From Paraplanobispora siamensis (GTDB lineage: Bacteria; Actinomycetota; Actinomycetes; Streptosporangiales; Streptosporangiaceae), in the NCBI RefSeq assembly GCF_016863175.1, contig NZ_BOOJ01000046.1:22699-86698 (forward strand): 64,000 bases of DNA. Reading direction: 5' to 3'. Both the position numbers and the translations under genes were made by a program. This document shows, one piece after another, positions 16,777 through 23,962 of the stretch. Position 1 is the first letter of the stretch. Every line of letters begins with the position of its first letter. Below the pieces are notes generated by a model. The model saw only the letters and a list, made by a program, of their open reading frames with translations. It was not told the DNA's origin and searched no databases.

Positions 16777-18615
16777 TCACCGGCGCGAGGCGCCGTCCTG
16801 GTGGTGTTGCGACCAGATGGCCTCGTAGGCGTCACAGAGGGCCTCGGCCGCCCGCCGCTGCCGCAGCGAGATCGGCCGGTGGGTGAGGACCCGGAACCGG
16901 GCGCTCAGGGCGGCGGCGTAGCCGGCGATCTCGGCGCGGGGGGCGCCGGGCGGGGCGCCGAGCTGGGTGGCCAGCTCGGTCCCGGCGAGCAGCATCTCCA
17001 GGGCCCGCTTGTCGGCGGCGGGCACCATGGGGCTGGAGCGCAGGACCTCGACCGCGGCGGGGTCCACGGGCACGGGCGGCAGCGCCTCGCCGCCGGTCTC
17101 GGCCGCGCCGTCGCCCTCCTCCAGGGAGGAGATGACGAGATCCTCCAGGACGGTCAGCACGTCCCTGGCGCGGTGCCCGGCGCTGCGGCCCTCGTTCATC
17201 ATGGCGAGCCTGCGCCAGCGCGTCGTGGCCGCGGTGGCCGCGGCGGCGATCTCCTGCCGGGAGGCGCCCGCGGGCAGCCCGAGCTGCTCGGCGGGGTCGT
17301 CGTTGCGGGCCAGGCTCAGCAGCTCGGCGGTCATCTCCTCGTTGAGGACCAGCGTGCCCCGGCCGAGCGCCTCGGCCGCGGTGAAGATCCGCAGACCGCC
17401 CAGGGCGGTCGCGATCGGCCGGTTCTCGTCGAGCTGGGCCGCCAGCGCGTCCAGGGTGGCGCGGTCCGATCCCAGCGCGGGCGTGCGGGCGAGTTTGCGC
17501 AGCCGGGTCAGGGCGTCGAGCGCCTTGAGCTGGTCGGCGCGGCGCGCGAAGTGGGCCAGGCCCGCCGCCACGGAGCCGGTGGCCGCGCGTCCGGCCGAGG
17601 CGTAGCCCGAGCGGTGGAGCAGGCAGGCCGCCAGCGCGGCGGGGTCGGCGGCCTCGCCGCGGCGGATCGCCTCGACCGCGACGCGGATGCCGTAGCGGTG
17701 CAGCCGCTCCACCAGGCGGCGCCGTACCTCGGCCGGGACGGGCAGGTCGGAGGCGGTGCGGAAGTCCTCCAGGTCGAGCAGGTAGTCCTCGAGGTCGTCC
17801 TCGTCGAGCTCGGCCAGGCGGCGCAGGGCCTCGAAGTCCTCACCGTCCAGCGGGTGGGCGCGCGCGGTCTCGGCCAGCAGGCCGATCACCGGGACCACGT
17901 CGAAGACGGAGGTGCGCAGGTCCCGGTAGCCGCCGGAGGCCAGGCGCCGGGCGGTCGGCCACGGGTCGTCCTCGTCGCCGCGCCGGTCGATCTGGCCGAG
18001 GACGGCCAGGGTGTTGACGCAGCTCATGCCGCACGCGCCGGTCAGGCCGCGGAACTCCGCCAGGGCGGTGTCGTCGAACTTCTGGACGTACCGCAGCACG
18101 TAGATCATCGCCTGCGCCCGGTCGTCCTCGTCGCCGGAGCCGAACAGCATGCTCCGGGCCGCCTGCTCGTTGACGGCGGTGACGGTGTTCATGCCGGGGG
18201 TGTCGATGATGGTCACCGTGCGCAGCGAGGGCAGGTTCAACGTCACGCGCAGGCGCCGGATCCTGGCCACCGGCACGCCGAGCTCGGACGGGAGCCGGTG
18301 ACCGGGCAGCAGCCGCGAGTAGGCCGCGGTCCCGTCGGTGAGCTCGATCGTGATGCGGCCGTCGTCCTCGCCGTACTCGTACTGCGTGACCACGAAGGTG
18401 CACTCACCGGCGTCCACCGGGGCGACGGGCAGCCCGAGCAGGGCGTTGACGAGGGTGGACTTGCCGCTGCTGACCGCGCCGGCCACCGCGACGCGCAGCG
18501 GCGCGTCGAGGTCGGCGCGCACCCGCGCCACCCGCTCGCGCAGGTCCGCCCCGGCGAGCCTGGCGGAGGTGCTGTCGCACAGGCGGCGCAGCAGGTCGGC
18601 CGGGTTCGCCGTCAC
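16777..18615 (-). CDS. Dynamin-like GTPase (first of a pair) with J-domain-like C-terminal repeats
   Basis: 612 residues. P-loop AGAVSSGKSTLVNALL (45-60), G3 IIDTPGMN (136-143) and LGQID (206-210) in the G4 region mark an IniC/DynB-type GTPase. The middle (250-430) is helical and very acidic around 260-285. Two similar segments close the protein: 441-494 (AEQLGLPAGASRQEI, then RWRRL) and 547-601 (ATQLGAPPGAPRAEI, then ARFRVL). They follow the spacing of J-domain helices I-III but lack HPD. No membrane segment is obvious. It starts at GTG overlapping the stop of the acidic gene (GTGA), so the two are translationally coupled. The J-like reading is inference. Confidence 0.85.
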   Translation of the reverse strand: MTANPADLLRRLCDSTSARLAGADLRERVARVRADLDAPLRVAVAGAVSSGKSTLVNALLGLPVAPVDAGECTFVVTQYEYGEDDGRITIELTDGTAAYSRLLPGHRLPSELGVPVARIRRLRVTLNLPSLRTVTIIDTPGMNTVTAVNEQAARSMLFGSGDEDDRAQAMIYVLRYVQKFDDTALAEFRGLTGACGMSCVNTLAVLGQIDRRGDEDDPWPTARRLASGGYRDLRTSVFDVVPVIGLLAETARAHPLDGEDFEALRRLAELDEDDLEDYLLDLEDFRTASDLPVPAEVRRRLVERLHRYGIRVAVEAIRRGEAADPAALAACLLHRSGYASAGRAATGSVAAGLAHFARRADQLKALDALTRLRKLARTPALGSDRATLDALAAQLDENRPIATALGGLRIFTAAEALGRGTLVLNEEMTAELLSLARNDDPAEQLGLPAGASRQEIAAAATAATTRWRRLAMMNEGRSAGHRARDVLTVLEDLVISSLEEGDGAAETGGEALPPVPVDPAAVEVLRSSPMVPAADKRALEMLLAGTELATQLGAPPGAPRAEIAGYAAALSARFRVLTHRPISLRQRRAAEALCDAYEAIWSQHHQDGASRR

Positions 18616-19049
18616 AGGCCACCGCCGAACAGGTCCCAGCCGCCGTGGACGTCGTCGTGGGCGTGCGGGTCCTCACCGTGGTCGCCGGGGTCCCCGTGGT
18701 CGCTGCCGGGGTCGCCGGGGTCCGGGTCCTGCCAGGCGTCCTCCGTGCCGAACGGGCCGTCCGCGCCGGCGTCGTCCTGCCCGGAGGGGCCGTCCACGTC
18801 GAACGGGCCGCTCGCGTCGTCGGCGGGGGCGTCGGAGGAGTCCGGCGCGTGCTCGCCCGAGAGGGCGTCCTGGTCGGGGAGCAGGGACAGGTCGGCCTCG
18901 TCCGAGGAGAACGTCTGGGCGAACATGTCCGCGCTCTCCTCCTCGGTCGGCGCGGGGACCGCGTCGAAGAGGAGTCGACGCAGCTCAGTCAGGTCGTCTG
19001 ACTCTCCCTCCAGTGCTCCGAATTCTGTATTGTTACGGTCCAATATCAT
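18612..19049 (-). CDS. Small acidic, mostly disordered protein, first gene of the dynamin operon
   Basis: 145 residues. Only the first 50 or so could fold (DDLTELRRLLFDAVPAPTEE is a likely amphipathic helix). The rest is Asp/Gly/Pro/Ser-rich and ends in His/Gly (DVHGGWDLFGGGL). No family is recognised; its position, first in an operon with two dynamin-like GTPases, mirrors iniB in mycobacteria, though no IniB sequence match is claimed. ATG 19049 follows GAGGTAG. Its stop overlaps the GTPase start by 4 bases. It is divergent from the ECF sigma gene, with 78 bases between, so the two promoters may be co-controlled. Confidence 0.75.
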   Translation of the reverse strand: MILDRNNTEFGALEGESDDLTELRRLLFDAVPAPTEEESADMFAQTFSSDEADLSLLPDQDALSGEHAPDSSDAPADDASGPFDVDGPSGQDDAGADGPFGTEDAWQDPDPGDPGSDHGDPGDHGEDPHAHDDVHGGWDLFGGGL

Positions 19050-19127
19050 GGCGGACTACCTCATACCGGGCGTACGTGCGGCGTGATGTCATTGGCTGAT
19101 TTTCCACCTCGGGAGGATGGGCGACCG

Positions 19128-19673
19128 ATGACGAGTGGGTCCCTGAGCAGTGCCGTCGAGGACGAGAGCCTTCTCGTCGTGGCGGCGCGGGCGGGTGATG
19201 AGACCGCCTTCGCCGCGCTGTGGTCCACGGCGCAGCGTCAGGCCTTCGGCGTCTGCTACCACCTGACCGAGAACCGGGCCGACGCGCTCGACGCGCTGCA
19301 GGAGACCCAGCTCGCCGCCTGGAAGGGCCTGGCCACCTTCGAGGGCAAGGCGCCCTTCCGGGCCTGGGTCCTGGCCATCGCGCGCAACGCCGCCCTGGCG
19401 GTCGTACGGCGTCGCGCTCCCGGGGGAGCCGTCTTCTCCGAGGTGGTGGAGGACTCGGCGGTCACCGATCCCTTCGAGGACACCGTGGCGGAGCTGACCG
19501 ACCTGCGCCGGGCCATGTCCGCCCTGCCGTCCTCCCACCGGGAGGCGCTGCTGCTGTGGGCGGGCGGACTGACCTACGAGCAGGTCGCCGGCACCCTCGG
19601 CGTGTCCATCAACAACGTGAAGGTCTGGATCCACCGCGCCCGGCGCAAGCTCCAGGCCGAGCTCGGCGGCTGA
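19128..19673 (+). CDS. ECF-type RNA polymerase sigma factor
   Basis: 181 residues with both functional regions. Region 2 runs from DETAFAALWSTAQRQAF through DALQETQLAAWKGL to FRAWVLAIARNAAL. Region 4 runs from MSALPSSHREALLLWAGGLT through QVAGTLGVSINNVKVWIHRA to RRKLQAELGG. ATG 19128 follows GGGAGGA (19111-19117); an earlier in-frame ATG at 19083 lacks one. No anti-sigma gene is adjacent, which is unusual; the lipoprotein/TM GrpE-like protein convergent with it is the only membrane partner near. It probably directs transcription of part of this gene group, but no promoter consensus could be read with confidence. Confidence 0.88.
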   Translation: MTSGSLSSAVEDESLLVVAARAGDETAFAALWSTAQRQAFGVCYHLTENRADALDALQETQLAAWKGLATFEGKAPFRAWVLAIARNAALAVVRRRAPGGAVFSEVVEDSAVTDPFEDTVAELTDLRRAMSALPSSHREALLLWAGGLTYEQVAGTLGVSINNVKVWIHRARRKLQAELGG

Positions 19674-19695
19674 CCGGGCCACGGCGCCGTCCCCG

Positions 19696-19734
19696 GAGGC
19701 CGGTCCCGCGGCGTCGCGCCCGGTGACCGGCCTC
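19696..19734. terminator. Bidirectional terminator between sigma and GrpE-like genes
   Basis: GAGGCCGGTC (19696-19705) pairs perfectly with GACCGGCCTC (19725-19734) between convergent genes ending at 19673 and 19760. Confidence 0.7.
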
Positions 19735-19759
19735 TCGGCGTCGAGCGCGGCGGACGGCC

Positions 19760-20914
19760 TCACGGCGCCGCCTCCGGCTGCGGAGCCGCGGGCGGCTCAT
19801 AGCGGTAGACGGCGACCTGGGGCACGCGGAGCACCCGGTCGCCGTCGGCGTATCCCTGCTTGACGGTCTCGGCTACGACGTCGTGCAGCTCCGGCCGGTC
19901 GGTCGGCTCGGTGCCGAACGCCTCGTGCAGGCGCGGGTCGAAGCGCTGCCCGTCGGCGACGATCTGCCGGACGCCGGCCCGGTTGAGCCCGTCCAGCAGC
20001 GTGCCGGCCAGCTGGGGATGCCGCTCGGCGATCTGGTCCCAGTAGTCGATGCAGGTCTCCACCAGGGTCTCCCGACCGGGGGTGCCATCGGCGAACAGGC
20101 GCTCCACCTGCTGGGTGAGCGCCTGGCTGATGCCGCTCCCGGCGACCTGCCGCAGAACGTCCTGCAGCGGATCGGGCCCCGGGTGCGGTACGGCGGGCGG
20201 CTGGGACGACATGGGCGCTCCGGGGGGCGTGGCGGACTCGGACGGTGGGGCGGACGGCACACCGGATCCCGCGACCGGCGCGGCCGATCCGGACGGTGCG
20301 GCCGATCCGGGCGGTGTGACCGGCGCGGCTCCCGGCGGCGCGGGCGGCGGGGCCGCCGCGGACCGCGCGGGTGACGCACCGGATCCGGCCGGCGCGGGCC
20401 GTCCGGCGGGTGCGCCGGGTCCGGAGGGCAGCGTGCCCGGTCCGGAGGAGGGTGCGCCGGGTCCGGAGGATACCGGGCCCGCAGGACCGCCCTGCCAGGC
20501 GGCGGGGGCCGCCGGTGCGGCGGTGCGGTCGCGCCGCCACAGCAGCACGCCTATCACCACCACGACGATCCCCAGCGCCGCCAGCACGAGCGCCAGCAGC
20601 AGCGGCGGCAGGCCGAAGGGGCCGGGCGCCTGCCTCGTGACGGGCCCTTCCGCGGTCTCCGCGGCGCCGGACCCGCCGGGCTCCTGCGCGGCGCCGGACT
20701 CGCCGGACCGCTCCTCGGGACCGTCCTTGGGCTGCAGGGGCCGGACGGCGCCCTTGTCCCTGCTCTCCGGCTCGGGGGGCGACGACTGCGTGGCGGTGGC
20801 GGCCGCCCCTCCGCCGGACCCCGCCGCGCCTCCGCCGGACTCCACCGAGCCGCAACCGGTCAGCGCCAGGCCGCCCAGGAGCAGCATGGCAAGGAGTACG
20901 CGTCGGTCTCTCAT
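19760..20914 (-). CDS. Membrane-anchored lipoprotein with C-terminal GrpE-like domain
   Basis: 384 residues. A lipoprotein signal ends in LALTGC (Cys21). Residues 22-99 are a Gly/Ser/Glu-rich outer segment, 100-127 a single transmembrane helix (LLLALVLAALGIVVVVIGVL) followed by WRRD, so the C-terminus is in the cytosol. A long Pro/Ala/Ser linker (130-245) leads to a helical part and then, at about 313-374, text matching the GrpE beta-wing: GQRFDPRLHEAFG, VVAETVKQGYADGDRVLR, VPQVAVYRYEP. GrpE releases ADP from Hsp70. A membrane-tethered exchange factor near a non-canonical Hsp70 is the striking point. ATG 20914 has GAGGAAGG upstream. Confidence 0.8.
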   Translation of the reverse strand: MRDRRVLLAMLLLGGLALTGCGSVESGGGAAGSGGGAAATATQSSPPEPESRDKGAVRPLQPKDGPEERSGESGAAQEPGGSGAAETAEGPVTRQAPGPFGLPPLLLALVLAALGIVVVVIGVLLWRRDRTAAPAAPAAWQGGPAGPVSSGPGAPSSGPGTLPSGPGAPAGRPAPAGSGASPARSAAAPPPAPPGAAPVTPPGSAAPSGSAAPVAGSGVPSAPPSESATPPGAPMSSQPPAVPHPGPDPLQDVLRQVAGSGISQALTQQVERLFADGTPGRETLVETCIDYWDQIAERHPQLAGTLLDGLNRAGVRQIVADGQRFDPRLHEAFGTEPTDRPELHDVVAETVKQGYADGDRVLRVPQVAVYRYEPPAAPQPEAAP

Positions 20915-21002
20915 CGGTGGCCTTCCTCGTCGGCGGGCCCGCACGACCCAGGTCTGACGTCCCCCCGCAGGGGGTCGCACGGGCTCATGCCGGGTGGTCT
21001 GG

Positions 21003-21257
21003 TCAGGCCGTCGGGAACGGACCCTGGTACTCGGTGTAGTCGGAGACGCCGTCGCCGTTGAGGTCGACGCGGATCTCGTCGGCCAGGCCGTCGCCGTTGT
21101 GGTCGAGGTAGACCACGTCGGTGACGCCGTCGCCGTCGGTGTCGTAGCGCTCCTCGTCGGCCACGTAGTCGCCGTCGGTGTCGATCAGCTGGGCGTCGGT
21201 GCCGCCGTCGCCGTCGTAGTCGACGTAGTCGGTGGTGGTGACCTCGAACTCGCTCAT
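21003..21257 (-). CDS. Small Asp-rich calcium-binding-type repeat protein
   Basis: 84 residues composed almost wholly of repeated acidic loops: DYDGDGGTD, DTDGDYVAD, DTDGDGVTD, DHNGDGLAD, DLNGDGVSD, spaced about every 12 residues. These resemble EF-hand/thrombospondin type-3 loops and suggest Ca2+ binding. There is no signal peptide, so it is probably cytosolic. ATG 21257 follows AAAGGAA; a longer frame to 21395 lacks such a site. It lies just upstream of the GrpE-like gene on the same strand (88 bases between) and may be part of the same unit. Function unknown. Confidence 0.78.
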   Translation of the reverse strand: MSEFEVTTTDYVDYDGDGGTDAQLIDTDGDYVADEERYDTDGDGVTDVVYLDHNGDGLADEIRVDLNGDGVSDYTEYQGPFPTA

Positions 21258-21434
21258 TGTTCCGTTCCTTTCGGGTGCGTTCGTCAGATAAGAGTGGCCG
21301 CCCGCGAGGATTGTTACAGCGGGTTCCAAGATTTTTTCCGGCCTCTTCCGGCTCCGGGGCACGGGAGCGCCCCGGAACGCGACGGGCTCGCGCAACCGCA
21401 GGTCAGAGCAGGTGAGATGGAGCCGGCGTGGCGG

Positions 21435-23195
21435 TCAGCCCAGAGCCCTGGCCGCGTGGATCAGCGGGACGTGGCTGAAGGCCTGCGGGAAGTTGCCGAC
21501 CTGGCGGCCGTAGCGGGGGTCGTACTCCTCGGCGAGCAGGCCGACGTCGTTGCGCAGCGTCAGCAGGCGCTCGAACAGCTCCACCGCCTCGTCCCGGCGC
21601 CCGATCATCACCAGGGCCTCGGCGAGCCAGAAGCTGCACGCCAGGAACGCGCCCTCGCCGCCGGGCAGGCCGTCCACGTCGTTGTCCCTGGAGACCGGGT
21701 AACGCAGCACGAACCCGTCGACCATCAGCTCGCGCTCGATCGCCTCGATGGTCCCGATCACCCGGGGGTCGTCCGGCGGCAGGAAACCGACGATCGGGAT
21801 GAGCAGCAGGGCGGCGTCCAGCTCGTGCGAGCCGTAGGACTGGGTGAAGGTGTTGCGGTCGGGGTCGTAGGCCTTGTCGCAGATCTCGGCGTGGATCCGG
21901 TCGCGCAGTTCCCGCCAGCGCTCCGCCGGGCCCTCGTGCCCCAGGACCTCCACGTACTTGACCGCGCGGTCCAGGGCGACCCAGCACATCATCTTGGAGT
22001 GGGTGAAGTGGCGGCGGGGGCCGCGCACCTCCCACAGGCCCTCGTCGGGCTCGTCCCAGTGGGCCTCGACGTACTCCATGAGCCGGCGCTGGATGCTCCA
22101 GGCGCGCTGGTCCGGCTCCAGGCCCGAGGTCCGCGACATGTACATGGAGTTCATGACCTCGCCGTAGACGTCGAGCTGGAGCTGGTTGACCGCGCCGTTG
22201 CCGATCCTGACCGGCCGGGAGCCCTCGTAGCCGGCCAGCCAGGGCAGCTCCATCTCGGGCAGGCGGCGTTCCCCGGCGACGCCGTACATGATCTGCAGGT
22301 CCTCGGCCCGGCCGGCGATGGCGCGCAGCAGCCACGCGCGCCAGTCGCGGGCCTCCTGCAGATAGCCGGAGTCGATCAGGGCGTCCAGGGTCATGGTCGC
22401 GTCGCGCAGCCAGCAGTAGCGGTAGTCCCAGTTGCGCACCCCGCCCAGGTCCTCGGGCAGGGAGGTGGTGGCGGCCGCGACGATCCCGCCGGTGGGGGAG
22501 TAGGTCAGCGCCTTCAGGGTGATCAGGGAGCGGACCACGGCATCGCGCCAGGGGCCCTTGTAGGTGCACTGCGCCACCCAGTCCGCCCACAGCGCCTCGG
22601 TCCCGGTCAGCTCCTCGAACGGGTCGATGTCGACGGGCGCGGGCTCGTGGGAGGGGTGCCAGGTGAAGACGAAGGCCATCCGCTCCCCTTCGGAGATCCG
22701 GAAGGAGGCCTCGTGCGCGTAACCGTGGTGGTGCAGCGGCACGGGCGAGTGGAGCCAGACGGAGTCGGGGCCGCCGACGGCGTGCAGCACGCCGTCGTCG
22801 CGGCGCACCCAGGGCACGATCCGGCCGTAGTCGAAGCGGATGTGGATCTCGGTGCCCATCTCCACCGTGCCCGAGACGCCTTCCACGATCCTGACCAGGT
22901 CGGGGTTGGCCTGCCGGGGCGGCATGAAGTCGATCACCCGGACGGTGCCGGTGCCGGTGTCCCACTCGCTCTCCAGCACCAGGGTGTCGCCGCGGTAGCG
23001 CCGGCGGGTGGCGGGCAGGCGCTCCTCACCCGCCGGACCGAGCCACCACTGCCCGTTGTCCTCGTCGCCGAGCAGCGCTCCGAAGCACGACGGGGAGTCG
23101 AAGCGGGGCAGGCAGAGCCAGTCGATGGACCCGTTCCGGCCGACGAGGGCCGCTGACTGCATGTCGCCAATGAGGGCGTAGTCCTCGATCCGCAT
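21435..23195 (-). CDS. Glycoside hydrolase family 15 (glucoamylase/trehalase type)
   Basis: 586 residues of cytosolic GH15 type. It opens with IEDYALIGDMQSAALVGRNG and IDWLCLPRFDSPSCFG, characteristic of the actinobacterial group that includes mycobacterial trehalase. Later come RNWDYRYCWLRDATMTLDAL in the catalytic (alpha/alpha)6 barrel, and GEGAFLACSFWLAEALVMIG with the second catalytic Glu region. No signal peptide is present. Substrate may be trehalose or alpha-glucan; sequence alone does not decide. No SD is visible before ATG 23195, so it may be leaderless. Neighbours give no pathway hint. Confidence 0.9.
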   Translation of the reverse strand: MRIEDYALIGDMQSAALVGRNGSIDWLCLPRFDSPSCFGALLGDEDNGQWWLGPAGEERLPATRRRYRGDTLVLESEWDTGTGTVRVIDFMPPRQANPDLVRIVEGVSGTVEMGTEIHIRFDYGRIVPWVRRDDGVLHAVGGPDSVWLHSPVPLHHHGYAHEASFRISEGERMAFVFTWHPSHEPAPVDIDPFEELTGTEALWADWVAQCTYKGPWRDAVVRSLITLKALTYSPTGGIVAAATTSLPEDLGGVRNWDYRYCWLRDATMTLDALIDSGYLQEARDWRAWLLRAIAGRAEDLQIMYGVAGERRLPEMELPWLAGYEGSRPVRIGNGAVNQLQLDVYGEVMNSMYMSRTSGLEPDQRAWSIQRRLMEYVEAHWDEPDEGLWEVRGPRRHFTHSKMMCWVALDRAVKYVEVLGHEGPAERWRELRDRIHAEICDKAYDPDRNTFTQSYGSHELDAALLLIPIVGFLPPDDPRVIGTIEAIERELMVDGFVLRYPVSRDNDVDGLPGGEGAFLACSFWLAEALVMIGRRDEAVELFERLLTLRNDVGLLAEEYDPRYGRQVGNFPQAFSHVPLIHAARALG

Positions 23196-23266
23196 GATCT
23201 GACGCTAATACCCAAGATGGCGGGATCACACCCAGATCACTGGCAGATGTCCCGGAGCAGGCCGGG

Positions 23267-23887
23267 TCAGTCCTGTCCGGCCGTCCGGGGCAGGCTCAGG
23301 CGCGGCATGAAGAACTGGGTCAGCGGCCCGATGGCGAGGGCGAAGACCACGGTGCCCAGGCCCACGGTGCCGCCGAGCAGGAAGCCGATCACCAGCACGG
23401 TCACCTCGATGAGGGTGCGGGCCAGCCGGATCGACAGGCCCAGGCGGACCAGGCCGGTCATGATGCCGTCGCGGGGGCCGGGGCCCAGGCCGGCGCCGAT
23501 GTACAGGGCCGTGGCCGCGGCGATGGCGACGACGGCGAACAGCAGGTACGCCCACCGCACGACCGGCGAGTCCGGCGTGGGAGCCAGCCAGATCGCCGCG
23601 TCGGCGAACAGTCCCAGGAAGATCACGTTGCTGATCGTCCCGACGCCCGGCTTCTGCTTGAGAGGGATCCACAGCAGCATCGCCGCGGCGCCCACGATGA
23701 TGATCCACGTCCCGATCGACAGGCCGAAGCGGATCGACAGGCCCTGGTGGAACACGTCCCAGGGGTCGTTGCCGAGCTGAGACTCGATCTGCAGGCCGAT
23801 GCCGGCGCCGTACAGCGCCAGCCCCGCGTACAGGCGCAGGAGGCGGTTGGGGAAGGAGGTCACGGCGGGCAGGGAGAGTTCGCTCAT
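23267..23887 (-). CDS. YczE/YitT-type membrane protein
   Basis: 206 residues with five or six membrane helices. GIGLQIESQLGNDPWDVFHQG near the N-terminus and GAGLGPGPRDGIMTGL further on are the paired G-x-PWDV / G-PRDG signatures of the YczE family. Function of the family is unknown; transport or sensing has been suggested. It is divergent from a MocR-type regulator, an arrangement known from Bacillus yczE/yczR, where the regulator controls the membrane gene. ATG 23887 lies 63 bases from the other gene's possible start. Confidence 0.85.
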   Translation of the reverse strand: MSELSLPAVTSFPNRLLRLYAGLALYGAGIGLQIESQLGNDPWDVFHQGLSIRFGLSIGTWIIIVGAAAMLLWIPLKQKPGVGTISNVIFLGLFADAAIWLAPTPDSPVVRWAYLLFAVVAIAAATALYIGAGLGPGPRDGIMTGLVRLGLSIRLARTLIEVTVLVIGFLLGGTVGLGTVVFALAIGPLTQFFMPRLSLPRTAGQD

Positions 23888-23922
23888 AGTGGTACCGATC
23901 GTCCCGGTCGGCGGCCACGGGC

Positions 23923-23952
23923 AAAAGGTCCAATTAGGGAAAGTGGCCCTAT
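23923..23952. promoter_or_regulatory. Direct repeats, likely MocR operator
   Basis: AAAAGGTCCAATTA (23923-23936) and AAAGTGGCCCTAT (23940-23952) are related direct repeats about 17 bases apart in the short divergent gap. Direct repeats of this type at autogenous promoters are typical for MocR/GntR regulators. Confidence 0.5.
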
Positions 23953-23962
23953 GCTGGTCGGC

